DNA of 64,000 bases from JAJPHF01 sp035293805 (lineage in GTDB: Bacteria > Chloroflexota > UBA6077 > JAJPHF01). The notes beneath the pieces are model-generated. The model did not search any database and was not told the origin of the DNA. It was given only the letters and a program-made list of their open reading frames with translations. A program made the translations under genes and the position numbers. Numbering within the stretch: the stretch's first letter is position 1; each line of letters starts with the position of its first letter. The stretch is taken from the NCBI GenBank assembly GCA_035293805.1, contig DATGMD010000004.1:1-64000 (forward strand). The letters run 5' to 3'. Below, piece by piece: positions 15,137 to 24,284 of the stretch.

Positions 15137-16891
15137 ATGAGCTTGACGCGGGCGAGGCGGCCGGCGATCGCGCTGTGGCCGGCGGGGCGGCGCGCGCTGG
15201 ACGCGGGGGTCGGCGCGCCCGGCGTCGTCGCCGGCGGCGTCGCGCTGGCGCTCGCCTACCTGACGCTGCCGCCGGTCGTCGTGCTCGTCCAGACGAGCCT
15301 GACCACGCTGAACCTGCGCGGCGATATCGTCGCGCTGACGCTCGACCACTACACGCGGGTGCTCACCAGCCCGGCTATCCTCACGCTGCTGGCGAACACG
15401 CTCGGCTTCGCGCTGGGAAGCTGCCTGCTGGCGCTGCTCGTCGGCGGCGCGCTGGCCTGGATCGTCGAGCGCACGAACACGCCCCTGCGGCGCCTGGGCT
15501 ACGGAGCCGCGCTGATGTCCTTCGCGCTGCCGTACATCCTGTACACGATTGCCTGGCTGCTGCTGCTCGGCAAGGGCGGCCCCGTCAACGCCGTGCTGAT
15601 GAGCCTCGCCGGCTCCGACGAGCCGGTGCTGAACGTGTACTCGCTGTGGGGCATGATCCTCGTCGAGGGCTTCCTGTGGTCGCCGCTCGTGTTCCTCATG
15701 CTGGCGGCCGTCTTCCGCGCCATGGACCCGGCGCTGGAGGAGGCCGCGCTGATGAGCGGCGCGAACGCCTGGCGCACGGCGTTTCACATCTCCTTCCGCC
15801 TGGCGCTGCCGGGTCTCGCGGCCGTCGTGCTGCTGGTGTTCATCCGCGCGCTCGAATCGTTCGACATCCCGGCGCTGGTGGGGATGCCGGGCAGCGTGCA
15901 GGTATTCACGACACTGGTCTACCAGGACACGCGCCGCACCCCGCCCGACTATGGCGAGGCCAGCGCGTTCGGCGTGCTGCTCATGCTCGTCGTGCTCGCC
16001 TGCCTGTACTACTATGGTCGCCTCACCCACGCCTCGGAGCGCTTCCAGACGGTGACCGGCAAAGGCTACCGGCCGCGCCCCACCGACCTCGGCCGCTGGC
16101 GCTACCTCACCGCCGCGCTCGTCCTCGGCTATTTCGCCCTCGTGATGGTCGCGCCGCTGGCGCTGGTGATCTGGGCGTCGGTCATGCCGTTCTACCGCCG
16201 GCCCGCCGTCGAGGCGCTGGCCAGCGTGACGTCAAAGAACTACGCCACCGTCCTCTCCTATCCGAACTTCGCCGACGCCATTCGCAATACCGTCGTGCTG
16301 GGCGTCGGCACGGCGACGGTGGTGATGGCGCTGATGGCGCTCACCGCCTGGCTCAGCCTGCGCGGCCAGACGCGGGTGCGCGGGCTGCTCGACCCGCTGG
16401 CCTCGCTGCCGCTCGTGTTCCCCGGTATCGTGCTCGGTCTGGCCACGCTGCGGCTATACTTAGTCCTGCCGATCCCCATCTACGCGACGCTGTGGATCCT
16501 GCTGGTCGCCTACGCAACGCGCTACATGCCGTACGGCATGCGCTACTGCCACGCGGGGCTGGTCCAGATTCACCGCGAGCTAGAGGAGGCGGCCTACGTC
16601 AGCGGCGCGTCGTGGTGGACGGCCTTCCGCCGCGTGCTGCTGCCGCTGCTCAGCCCAGCGTTCTGGGCCGGCTGGATCTTCGTGTTTCTGCTGTCCGCGA
16701 AAGAGCTAGCGATGTCGGTGCTGCTGGCGGGGCCGCAATCGCAAGTGGTATCGGTCATGATGTTCGACCTGTGGAACAACGGCCAGATCGTGGAGGTCGC
16801 GGCGTTCGGCGTGGTCTGGTCGGCGCTGCTGGCCCTCGCCGCGGGCGGCTTCTTCGTGCTGGCTCGCCGCTACGGCCTGAGGATGTATTGA
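15137..16891 (+). CDS. ABC transporter permease, fused double domain (Fe3+-type)
   Basis: 584 aa inner-membrane permease with two fused six-helix BPD_transp_1 domains, the FbpB arrangement. EAA-type cytoplasmic loops appear twice: EEAALMSGANAWRTAFHISF (about residue 200) and EEAAYVSGASWWTAFRRVL (about 480), which would dock the ATPase. ATG 15137 follows GGAGAGGGGG. The stop overlaps the ATG of the CoA-transferase. The binding protein is upstream, but no ATP-binding subunit is in the window; a shared ATPase encoded elsewhere is likely. Confidence 0.9.
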   Translation: MSLTRARRPAIALWPAGRRALDAGVGAPGVVAGGVALALAYLTLPPVVVLVQTSLTTLNLRGDIVALTLDHYTRVLTSPAILTLLANTLGFALGSCLLALLVGGALAWIVERTNTPLRRLGYGAALMSFALPYILYTIAWLLLLGKGGPVNAVLMSLAGSDEPVLNVYSLWGMILVEGFLWSPLVFLMLAAVFRAMDPALEEAALMSGANAWRTAFHISFRLALPGLAAVVLLVFIRALESFDIPALVGMPGSVQVFTTLVYQDTRRTPPDYGEASAFGVLLMLVVLACLYYYGRLTHASERFQTVTGKGYRPRPTDLGRWRYLTAALVLGYFALVMVAPLALVIWASVMPFYRRPAVEALASVTSKNYATVLSYPNFADAIRNTVVLGVGTATVVMALMALTAWLSLRGQTRVRGLLDPLASLPLVFPGIVLGLATLRLYLVLPIPIYATLWILLVAYATRYMPYGMRYCHAGLVQIHRELEEAAYVSGASWWTAFRRVLLPLLSPAFWAGWIFVFLLSAKELAMSVLLAGPQSQVVSVMMFDLWNNGQIVEVAAFGVVWSALLALAAGGFFVLARRYGLRMY

Positions 16892-18225
16892 TGTTCTTGC
16901 TCGACGGCTACACGGCGCTCGACCTGACCGGCCTGCGCGGCCAGCTGTGCGGCAAGCTGCTGCGCGACCTGGGCATGACGGTCATCAAGGTCGAGCCGCC
17001 GGGTGGCGATCCGGTGCGGCGGCTCGGCCCGTTCGCCCACGACACGCCGAGCCTCGAAGGCAGCCTGCGCTTCGCCTGGCTGAACGGCGGCAAGCAGAGC
17101 CTGACGCTCGATCTGACGCAGCCGGCGGGCCGCGACCTGCTGCTGCGGCTCGTGGAGCAGGCCGACGCGCTGCTGGAGAGCAGTGATCCGGGGGCGCTCG
17201 ACGCGCTCGGGCTCGGCGCCAACGTGCTGCGCGCCCGCAACCCGCGGCTGGTGGTCACGTCGCTGAGCGCCTTCGGCCAGGACGGCCCCCACCGCGACTA
17301 CCTGGCGCCGGATCTCGTGGCGTTCGCGCTCGGCGGGCTGATGTACGTCAGCGGCGACCCGGCGCTCCCGCCCGTGCAAGGCCCCGAGACGCAGGCCGCC
17401 TACTACGGCAGCCTCTACGCCGCGCTCGGCACGCTGCTGGCGCTGTGGCGGCGGGACGGACCTACCCCCCCGGCCCCCCTCCCAATGTGGGAAGGGGGAG
17501 CGGGACGAAGCCCCGCCTCCCAGCCTCCCTCCCGCAGCGGGCAGGGGGAGGAGGACGAGGCCGGGGTGGCTCCCCCCTTCCTTGGTAGGGAAGGGGGGCC
17601 GGGGGGGTTAGGTCAAGGCTGCCACGTCGACGTGGCCGTCCAGGAGGCGCTGGCGAGCCAGGAGCACCTGATCCGCGCGTTCGGGCTGGAGGGGCACAGC
17701 ATCCAGCGCTACGGCAGCCAGCACGGCACAGTGGCGCCCGCGAACGTCTTCCCGACGAGCGACGGCTACGTGTACCTCTTCGTCAGCCGTCCCCACTGGC
17801 GCCTGCTGCTGAACCTGATGCCTGACCACGATCCCGCGCTCGACGACCCGAAGTGGCTGGCGAATCACCTGCGGCGGGCGCACGCCGACTGGATCAACGC
17901 CGAGGTCGAGCGCTTCACGCGGCAGTATCCGAAAGAAGAGCTGGTGCAGCTGCTCCAGGAGAACGGCATTCCCTGCCTGCCGGTGAACGGGCCGCGCGAG
18001 TTCGCTCGCGACGAGCAGATCCGCTATCGTCAGCTCTTCCAGCCGACCACGCACGCGGCGCTCGGCGAATACGCGCAGCCGGCCTTTCCCGCGCTCATGG
18101 ACGGCCAGCGGGTGCCGGCCGCGCCGCCGCCGTTGCTCGGCGAGCACACCGCGGCGATCCTGCGCGACCGCCTCGGCCTCGCGCCCGCCGACATCGAGCT
18201 ACTCTTCGCGCAGGGAATCATTTGA
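16891..18225 (+). CDS. CaiB/BaiF family III CoA-transferase with 51-residue repeat insertion
   Basis: 444 aa. Moves CoA between carboxylic acids. Family features: LRGQLCGKLLRDLGMTVIKVEPPGGDPVR at the N-terminus, NGGKQSLTLDL, VVTSLSAFGQDGPHRDY, CHVDVAVQEAL and the C-terminal LLGEHTAAIL. Residues 191-241 are not part of the family: they are translated from a GC-rich palindromic element (17461-17613) inserted just before CHVDVAV and kept in frame, giving Pro/Gly-rich sequence. The enzyme may fold around this loop or be impaired. Overlaps the permease stop by one base, an unusual coupling to transport. Confidence 0.88.
   Translation: MFLLDGYTALDLTGLRGQLCGKLLRDLGMTVIKVEPPGGDPVRRLGPFAHDTPSLEGSLRFAWLNGGKQSLTLDLTQPAGRDLLLRLVEQADALLESSDPGALDALGLGANVLRARNPRLVVTSLSAFGQDGPHRDYLAPDLVAFALGGLMYVSGDPALPPVQGPETQAAYYGSLYAALGTLLALWRRDGPTPPAPLPMWEGGAGRSPASQPPSRSGQGEEDEAGVAPPFLGREGGPGGLGQGCHVDVAVQEALASQEHLIRAFGLEGHSIQRYGSQHGTVAPANVFPTSDGYVYLFVSRPHWRLLLNLMPDHDPALDDPKWLANHLRRAHADWINAEVERFTRQYPKEELVQLLQENGIPCLPVNGPREFARDEQIRYRQLFQPTTHAALGEYAQPAFPALMDGQRVPAAPPPLLGEHTAAILRDRLGLAPADIELLFAQGII
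17461..17613 (+). repeat. MITE-like palindromic element inside a coding sequence
   Basis: 153 bases, exactly 51 codons. The ends are inverted: GACCTACCCCCCCGG on the left and its complement, with one extra A, ending TTAGGTC at 17614 on the right. Internal hairpins CCCAATGTGGGAAG and CCCTTCCTTGGTAGGGAAGGG occur. A related copy lies at 20025-20089. Confidence 0.75.
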
Positions 18226-18274
18226 GGTCACGCAATTATGTTCGATACACGCATGCGCCCGGAGGCAGGCTCCT

Positions 18275-18772
18275 ATGGGGGAGTATCGGCTCGAGACTGA
18301 CCTCGATCCCGAGATTGAGCGCCTGAGGGCGGACATATTGGAGCGTCGCTGGGCTGGCGAGGTTCTATTCTTCGTGAGAAGAATCCATGCGGATAGAGCG
18401 ACCAGTAACAGGGATATCGCGGACGCATTCGTTGCCGAAGTCGGATGCTCTGGCCTAGGCAAGCACTGGCTGGAGATAGATCGTCAAGAGGCCCTGTGGG
18501 TACTCACGCGTGTGCTATGGGGAGACATTTGCTACGACGTATCTATAATGACCAGAGATGAAGCGCTGAATCTCGCGGCCAGATTCACATCTCTCTTCAA
18601 CGATTGTACGTTCTTTACGAATGGTACGTGGAAGAAAAGAGTGATTCCGTTGCCTGACCCTGTAGATTGCCTCGATGGCTTCTGGCCCATTACGCAGGTG
18701 ACCGCTGATACTGGCGTTGTCGCTGTTGGCGCTGACCGCATCGGCATGCTGTGGGTGAAGGACGAAGATTGA
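18275..18772 (+). CDS. Hypothetical protein, possible recent acquisition
   Basis: 165 aa, soluble, acidic, no family recognised. The N-terminal part is helical (DPEIERLRADILERRW), with a later strand and loop region DGFWPITQVTADTGVVAVG. Codon use is clearly AT-richer than its neighbours (GGA, AGA and ATA codons), suggesting transfer. Lone genes of this size and composition here resemble immunity proteins, but nothing specific supports that. Sits between two CoA-transferases. Confidence 0.6.
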   Translation: MGEYRLETDLDPEIERLRADILERRWAGEVLFFVRRIHADRATSNRDIADAFVAEVGCSGLGKHWLEIDRQEALWVLTRVLWGDICYDVSIMTRDEALNLAARFTSLFNDCTFFTNGTWKKRVIPLPDPVDCLDGFWPITQVTADTGVVAVGADRIGMLWVKDED

Positions 18773-18823
18773 GCGATCTCAGCGGTGACTGCTTGCATTT
18801 CAACGTATGAGTACGGAGAGAAG

Positions 18824-20026
18824 ATGGCCGGATGGCTGAGCGGGGTGCGGATCGTCAGCTTCACGACGGGGGTGGCGGGGCCGAACGCGGCGCGCGTGCT
18901 GGCGCAGTGCGGCGCCGAGGTCATCAAGATCGAGTCGCGGCACGGCGGCATCGACAGCTTCCGCTACTTCGCCAGCGACGAGGACCTGGACGCCTCGCCC
19001 CGCTTCATCGAGGCCAACCTGAACGTGCTATCGGCGCAGCTCAACCTGAAGCACCCGGAGGGCGTGCGGCTGCTGCGCGAGCTGGCGGCCCGGTCGGACG
19101 TCGTGATGGACAACTTCCGCGCCGACGTGCTGCCGCGCATGGGGCTCGGGCCGGCGGAGCTGCGCGCGATCAAGCCCGACCTGATCGTGCTGAAGATGCC
19201 CGGCCTCGGCTGCGACGGCCCCAAGCACCGCTGGGGCACCTGGGGCTCGACGCTGACCTCGTTCTCCGGGATGACGTATCTGTGGAACCACCCGGACCAG
19301 CCGCGGCCGGTGGGCTCGCAGATCGTCTATCCCGACTACGTGACCGCGGCGCTGGCGCCGGCCATCGTGATCGCCGCGCTCTTGCGGCGCCAGCGCACCG
19401 GCGAGGGGCTGTACCTGGACTTCGCGCAAATCGACGCCACGGCCTACATGCTGGGCGTGAGCTTCCTGGACGCGATGGTAAATGGCCGCGAGCCGCAGCC
19501 CGTGGGCAACGACTGGCCCTACGCCGCGCCACACAACTGCTATCCTTGCCACGGCGACGATCGCTGGTGCGTCGTCGCGGTGGAGACGGATGCTCAGTGG
19601 CGGCAGTTGTGCGGCGTGCTCGGGCGGCCGGAGCTAGCCGACGACCCGCGCTACGCCACGCTGGCCGGCCGCCGCGCTCACCTGGCTGAGCTGGACGCGC
19701 TGGTGAGCGCGTGGACGCGCGAGCACGACGCGCGGGACGTGATGGAGACGCTGCAAGCCGCGGGAGTGCCGGCCGGTGTGGTGGCGAGCGGCGAGGACCT
19801 GTACCACGACCCGCACCTGCGCGCACGCAACTTCGTCGCCGCCGTGCCGCACCCGACGCTGGGCACGCTGCCGCTGCCCACGGTGCCGATGCGCTTGCCC
19901 GAGGGCGCCCTTGAGCCGCCGCGCACGTACCGGCTGGGCGAGCACAACCGGTACGTGTTCTGCGACCTGCTCGGCTATAGCCCGGAGCAGCTTGCCGCCT
20001 GGCAGGCCGAGGGCATCGTGGAATGA
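18824..20026 (+). CDS. CaiB/BaiF family III CoA-transferase
   Basis: 400 aa, full length without insertions. N-terminal FTTGVAGPNAARVLAQCGAE followed by VIKIESRHGGIDSFR, LNLKHPEGVRLLRELAARSDVV, the region of the catalytic acid LYLDFAQIDATAYML and the C-terminal LGEHNRYV. Catalyses acyl-CoA to carboxylate CoA exchange; substrates unknown. ATG 18824 after GGAGAG is preferred to 18785. It is only distantly similar to the other CoA-transferase 0.6 kb upstream. A palindromic element begins directly at its stop codon. Confidence 0.92.
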   Translation: MAGWLSGVRIVSFTTGVAGPNAARVLAQCGAEVIKIESRHGGIDSFRYFASDEDLDASPRFIEANLNVLSAQLNLKHPEGVRLLRELAARSDVVMDNFRADVLPRMGLGPAELRAIKPDLIVLKMPGLGCDGPKHRWGTWGSTLTSFSGMTYLWNHPDQPRPVGSQIVYPDYVTAALAPAIVIAALLRRQRTGEGLYLDFAQIDATAYMLGVSFLDAMVNGREPQPVGNDWPYAAPHNCYPCHGDDRWCVVAVETDAQWRQLCGVLGRPELADDPRYATLAGRRAHLAELDALVSAWTREHDARDVMETLQAAGVPAGVVASGEDLYHDPHLRARNFVAAVPHPTLGTLPLPTVPMRLPEGALEPPRTYRLGEHNRYVFCDLLGYSPEQLAAWQAEGIVE

Positions 20027-20089
20027 CCTAACCCCCCCGGCCCCCTTCCTTGGAAGAGAAGGGGGGAGAACGCCGGGGAGGGCCTAACC
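20025..20089 (+). repeat. Second copy of the GACCTAACCC palindromic element
   Basis: Begins inside the stop codon of the CoA-transferase with GACCTAACCCCCCCGG, continues CCCCCTTCCTTGG and AGAAGGGGGG, and ends in GGGCCTAACC. It shares its left end and the central hairpin with the element at 17461-17613. Confidence 0.7.
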
Positions 20090-20148
20090 ATCCCTGTCGC
20101 TCCCTTCCTAACGGAGGCGATCATCTCCTACTGAAGAGGTGTGCGCGG

Positions 20149-20955
20149 GTGATTGTGGCTTACACGGACGGCGCGTGCTCCGGGAACCCCGGGCCGGGGG
20201 GATGGGCAGCCATCATCGTGCGGGATGGGACGCGCGAGGAGATCGGCGGCGGGGCCGCGGCCACGACGAACAACCGCATGGAGCTGACAGCCGTCATCGA
20301 GGCGCTGCGCCGCGTGCCGGCCGACGCGCCCGTGACCGTCGTGACCGACAGCCAGTACGTGCTGAAAGGGATGACGAGCTGGGTGCGGGGATGGCAGCGC
20401 CGCGGCTGGCGCACGGCGACCGGCGGGCCAGTGCTGAACCGCGACCTGTGGGAGACGCTGGCCGCGCTGGCGGGCTCGCGCGTCACCTGGGAGTGGGTGC
20501 GGGGCCACGATGGGCATCCCGAGAACGAGCGCGCCGATCAGCTCGCGCGGGCGCACGCGCAGGCAGGCGTGGCGGGCGCGCGCCGAGCGGGGAGCTTGCC
20601 GCGCGGCGGAGCGCTCGGCGCGGGAACCAACACGGCCGGCGGCGCCGCGCGCCGCGAGCCAGTGCGCCGCGCCGCGAGCGGGCGGGGTGCATCGGCTGCC
20701 GCGGGCGCGGGGCGCACCAACGGCGCGACCAGCAGGTCCCCTACCGGTTGGCCGACCTACCTGAGCCTGGTAGACGGGCGGCTGATGCGGCACCACGACT
20801 GGCCGTCGTGCGAGCGCCGCGTGCATGGTCAGCCGCGCGCCCGCTTCAAGAAGTGCCGCAGCGCCGCCGAGGAGCGCGCAACCGTCGCCGGCTGGAAGCT
20901 GCCGGCCGCCGCGCTGGTGGATCTCGGCGAGGACGAAGAACCACTAACAGAATGA
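20149..20955 (+). CDS. rnhA: Ribonuclease HI with C-terminal viroplasmin-like domain
   Basis: About 268 aa. Degrades RNA in RNA-DNA hybrids. The catalytic acids are visible: TDGACSGNPGPGGW, NNRMELTAVIEAL, VTDSQYVLKGM, and GHDGHPENERADQLA. Residues about 150-200 are a low-complexity linker. The final 55 residues (YLSLVDGRLMRHHDWPSCE, ARFKKCRSAAEE) resemble the RNase H1 hybrid-binding/viroplasmin fold, here after rather than before the catalytic domain, as in some Actinobacteria and Chloroflexota. GTG 20149 chosen, with GAAGAGG upstream; the frame is open higher up but that stretch is repeat sequence. Confidence 0.9.
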   Translation: MIVAYTDGACSGNPGPGGWAAIIVRDGTREEIGGGAAATTNNRMELTAVIEALRRVPADAPVTVVTDSQYVLKGMTSWVRGWQRRGWRTATGGPVLNRDLWETLAALAGSRVTWEWVRGHDGHPENERADQLARAHAQAGVAGARRAGSLPRGGALGAGTNTAGGAARREPVRRAASGRGASAAAGAGRTNGATSRSPTGWPTYLSLVDGRLMRHHDWPSCERRVHGQPRARFKKCRSAAEERATVAGWKLPAAALVDLGEDEEPLTE

Positions 20956-21044
20956 GCTACACCGCCGTGGACTGAACCCGATCCGCGGGCCGCTCGGCTA
21001 CCCGTCGGGCTGGCCCGCTAAGCCCTCGGCCAGGCACAGCGCGT

Positions 21045-21065
21045 ATGTTTGGCGAAGCCAAACAT
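21045..21065 (+). terminator. Hairpin between convergent genes
   Basis: Perfect 9-bp stem ATGTTTGGC / GCCAAACAT with a GAA loop, between the stops of RNase HI and rph. There is no U-tract. It could act on both strands as a weak terminator. Confidence 0.45.
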
Positions 21066-21088
21066 CCACACCAACCTGGGCCGGCCGC

Positions 21089-23683
21089 TTAGGGCAGGAT
21101 CTCGACGTACCCCTCCGTTCCATGCACGCGGACCCGCTGCCCATCCTGGATCAGCCGGGTGGCATGCTCCACCCCCACGACGGCCGCCAAGCCGTACTCG
21201 CGTGCGATCACCGCGCCATGGGTCATCAGGCCTCCCACCTCCGTCACCAGCCCCTTGATCGCGACGAACAGGGGCGTCCAGCTGGGGTCCGTGTAGGTGG
21301 TGACCAGGATGTCGCCCGCTTCGAGATCCGCCTCCGCCATGTTCAGGATGACGCGCGCCCGCCCCTCGATGGTCCCGGCGGAAACGGGTAAGCCGACCAG
21401 CGCGCCGGCCGGCAAATCGTCGCGTCGGTACGCCCCGGCGATGACCTCGCCATCCGACGTGAGCACCCGGGGCGGCGTGAGCGCTTGATATGACCTGAAC
21501 GCGTCCTTGCGCTGACGGATGAGCTGGTCATCCACGTGGTTCGTGCGCACGACGTCGTGAAGCTCCTGGAAGGTGAGGTAGAAGATGTCTTCCTTCTCAC
21601 GCAGCACCTGAGCCTGCACGCGGCGCTCGGCTTCTTCCAACAAGGCCTGCTTGTAAACAAAGTAGCGGCTGACCATGCCATACTTCGGATACTCCCGGTA
21701 CCCGATGAAGGTCCGGACCCGGTCGATCATCCGCTTGGCCTCGTCGGCCTTCCGCTCCCCGTCCGGCAAGGCCCGCAAGCGCTCCAGCAGCTCCTGTTCC
21801 TTCTTCCAGGCCTCCTGCCGCCCTTGCTCGAAGCGCCGCTCGCCGGCGCCCGGCTCGAAGTTCTTGATGTTGCCGAGGATCAGGGGCACGACCGTGGTGG
21901 GGCGTTCGCTCCAACGCGGCCTCGTAATGTCGATCTCGCCGACGCAGCGCATGCCGTACTTGTCGAGCCAGGCCCGGATGGCGTCTCGCGCTTCCCGTCC
22001 GCCCGCGAGCTTGGGCAGCTCGTCCAGGAAGCTCTCGCCCTCGACGTGCTGCAGAAAAGCCACCACGTCCCGATGCGGGCGGATCACGTCCGCGACGTCG
22101 AGGAGCGCCAGCCCCATCTCCGACGTGACGTTGTGGGGGACGGACTGCGTGAGCGTGTCGGCCGCGTTCTTCTCGCCCAGCCACGCCTGCAGCTGGTCGT
22201 TGAGCCACCAGGTGGCCTCCATCCCCGCCATGATCACCTGGTGGCTTTGCGGATCGAACAAGAGCCGCTTCAGCTCCTGGAGGTCCGCCAGGATGAAGTC
22301 GAGCAGCGCCGGCCCTGACTCCGTCCGGATGTCGCGCTTCAAGGCGGCGATGGAGGCTTGGCTGCGCTCGATCAGCCCGTCGACGATGGCCGGATCGGTC
22401 CCGATCGGGGCTGGGGCGCCGGCTCGCGGCGTCTGCCCGGGCCCCTCGTCCGGGAGCGACCGAATGAAGTCGCCGCGTTCGAGGAGGGTCCGCAGCGCGT
22501 CCCCGATCAGCGGATCGCCTTTCCCCAGGACCTCCAGCAGGCCCGCGCGGCTCGCCGGCGAAGCCAGTTCCCGGGTAACGTCAACGAACAGCCGCCCGCC
22601 GGCCTCGTACATGGGCCGTGCGGCCGTCAGCTGCCACAGGGAGATCCCCAGCGGCTTCATGGGGTCGGTCATCATCTGCTGATGACCGACGGAGACGTAG
22701 ACGTGATTCTCTCGGTCGCCGGCCGCGGGGATGGGGAACAGCGTGGTGATCGGCCGGCTCTGCACGATCTGGAAGTCGTCGTCGACCAGGCACCATTCGA
22801 CGTCCTGGGGGCGGCCGAAGTGCGCTTCGATCCGCCGGCCCAGCTGCGCGAACCGCACGACCTGCGCCTCCGTCAGCGCTGGCTGCTCCTGCCGCTCCGG
22901 CTCGATCGCCTGTTCCTGCGTCCCGCCTGCCGGCGAGGCGTGGATGGCAAGCTGCTTCGTGGCAACCGTCTTGGCGACGATCTCGCCGTCCCGCACCTTG
23001 TAGACGTCCGCGTTCACCAAGCCGGCGACCAGGGCCTCGCCGAGTCCGAAGCTGGCCTCCACGGAGGCTATCTTCCGGTTGCCCGTGACGGGGTCGGCCG
23101 TGAACAGGATGCCGGCCGCCTCCGGGAAGACCATCTGCTGCACGACCACGGCCATGCGGACCTTCCGGTGGTCCAAGCCGTTCCGCAGGCGGTAGGTCAC
23201 GGCCCGCTCGGTGAAGAGCGAGGCCCAGCACCGGCTGACGTGCTGGAGGATCGCCGCTGGCCCCACGACGTTCAGGTACGTGTCCTGCTGGCCCGCGAAG
23301 GAGGCCGTCGGCCAGTCCTCCGCCGTCGCGCTGGATCGGACGGCGTAGGCAGCGTGCTCGCCGAGCCGGGTGAGCGGGCGGGTAATCGCCGCTGCCAGAT
23401 CGTCGGGGATGGCGGTCCCTTCGAGGGTTCGGCGGATCTCCGCGCTGAGCACGCGGATCGCCTCCCGGTCGTCCGGCTTCAGGCGCGACAGCCGATCGAG
23501 CCGATCTTCGATCGACGGCGCTTCCGCCATGATCCGCTGGAAGGCGTCCGTCGTCACGCAATAGCCAGCCGGCACGCGGAGGCCGTCGATCCGCGAAAGC
23601 TCCCCCAGGTGTGCGCCCTTGCCGCCAACGACCGCCACTTGCGTCTGGTCGATCTCCTGGAAACCCAACACGTAGCAGCCCAT
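21089..23683 (-). CDS. rph: Rifampin phosphotransferase (PEP-synthase-like)
   Basis: 864 aa. Transfers the beta-phosphate of ATP to rifamycins, inactivating them. Domain order matches RPH: ATP-grasp domain (about 1-315, VGGKGAHLGELSRI, AVRSSATAEDWPTASFAGQQDT, EASFGLGEALVAGLVNADVY, VEWCLVDDDFQIVQSRPITT), a central substrate-binding domain, and a C-terminal phosphohistidine domain (VTEVGGLMTHGAVIAREYGLA) with the transfer His in MTHG. Length fits characterised RPH (about 867 aa), and the terminal RVRHG-type ending RVRVHGTEGYVEIL is typical. ATG 23683 starts at MGCYVLGFQEID. No actinobacterial RAE-type operator was seen. Fragments of other resistance-type genes lie directly upstream. Confidence 0.88.
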   Translation of the reverse strand: MGCYVLGFQEIDQTQVAVVGGKGAHLGELSRIDGLRVPAGYCVTTDAFQRIMAEAPSIEDRLDRLSRLKPDDREAIRVLSAEIRRTLEGTAIPDDLAAAITRPLTRLGEHAAYAVRSSATAEDWPTASFAGQQDTYLNVVGPAAILQHVSRCWASLFTERAVTYRLRNGLDHRKVRMAVVVQQMVFPEAAGILFTADPVTGNRKIASVEASFGLGEALVAGLVNADVYKVRDGEIVAKTVATKQLAIHASPAGGTQEQAIEPERQEQPALTEAQVVRFAQLGRRIEAHFGRPQDVEWCLVDDDFQIVQSRPITTLFPIPAAGDRENHVYVSVGHQQMMTDPMKPLGISLWQLTAARPMYEAGGRLFVDVTRELASPASRAGLLEVLGKGDPLIGDALRTLLERGDFIRSLPDEGPGQTPRAGAPAPIGTDPAIVDGLIERSQASIAALKRDIRTESGPALLDFILADLQELKRLLFDPQSHQVIMAGMEATWWLNDQLQAWLGEKNAADTLTQSVPHNVTSEMGLALLDVADVIRPHRDVVAFLQHVEGESFLDELPKLAGGREARDAIRAWLDKYGMRCVGEIDITRPRWSERPTTVVPLILGNIKNFEPGAGERRFEQGRQEAWKKEQELLERLRALPDGERKADEAKRMIDRVRTFIGYREYPKYGMVSRYFVYKQALLEEAERRVQAQVLREKEDIFYLTFQELHDVVRTNHVDDQLIRQRKDAFRSYQALTPPRVLTSDGEVIAGAYRRDDLPAGALVGLPVSAGTIEGRARVILNMAEADLEAGDILVTTYTDPSWTPLFVAIKGLVTEVGGLMTHGAVIAREYGLAAVVGVEHATRLIQDGQRVRVHGTEGYVEILP

Positions 23684-23807
23684 CCGCTCCCTACCTCGTG
23701 CGTTCTCTACGGGATATTGCAGCGTCGCACCGGCCCCCATCCCCTATGCCGCTGAAGGGAATGGACCCCGCGCGCGTCGCGGCGCAGGCTCCATTCCGGC
23801 TCCTCGG

Positions 23808-23880
23808 CCTGCTCGCCCGCCAGCATCAGCCCGGTCGGGCCGCCGCCGGCGATCATCACCGCATGCTCGGTCGTCGCCAC
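23808..23880 (-). pseudogene. Fragment of FAD-dependent monooxygenase (dinucleotide-binding N-terminus)
   Basis: Codons from GTG at 23880 read VATTEHAV then MIAGGGPTGLMLAGE, the N-terminal GxGxxG nucleotide-binding loop of aromatic FAD monooxygenases, which include rifampin monooxygenases. Similarity ends after about 25 residues. No further domain is found. Confidence 0.55.
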
Positions 23881-23943
23881 CCTCCGGCCGGCACCAGCCG
23901 GTCGTGCCCAGCGCTGCGCATCCCTCGGCTGCCGCGCCATCCA

Positions 23944-24052
23944 GCGGCGCGCATACCCGCGTCTCCACGCCGCGTGCCCGCAACCGCACCGCGAGTCCCG
24001 CCAGCGGTTCGACGTCCCCGCGCAACCCCCGCGTGGATAACAAGATGCGCAT
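23944..24052 (-). pseudogene. Fragment of UGT/MGT-type glycosyltransferase (N-terminus)
   Basis: From ATG 24052 the frame reads MRILLSTRGLRGDVEPLAG and then LAVRLRARGVETRVCAPLD, the N-terminus of macrolide/glycopeptide-type glycosyltransferases, including rifampin glycosyltransferases. It then breaks into unrelated sequence, about 60 bases before the FAD fragment. Reads toward rph. Confidence 0.6.
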
Positions 24053-24284
24053 GTCGTGGCCCAATTCCGGCAGGTTCCGACCTCTGCCGACGATTCTGCC
24101 GCACGACCCGGGTCTTGTCGCAAGCCCCCCGGCGCGCTGTATATTAATGGTGGGGAGAGTGCCTCTCTTCGTACCCTTTCCCAGCCGTTGTGGACAGACA
24201 ACCTCCTCGCGAAGCGGCGGCACGCCGCATACGGCAGTACGTCGGCCAGAGAACCCCCTGTCGGCCGCACGCCGCCATAAGCAC

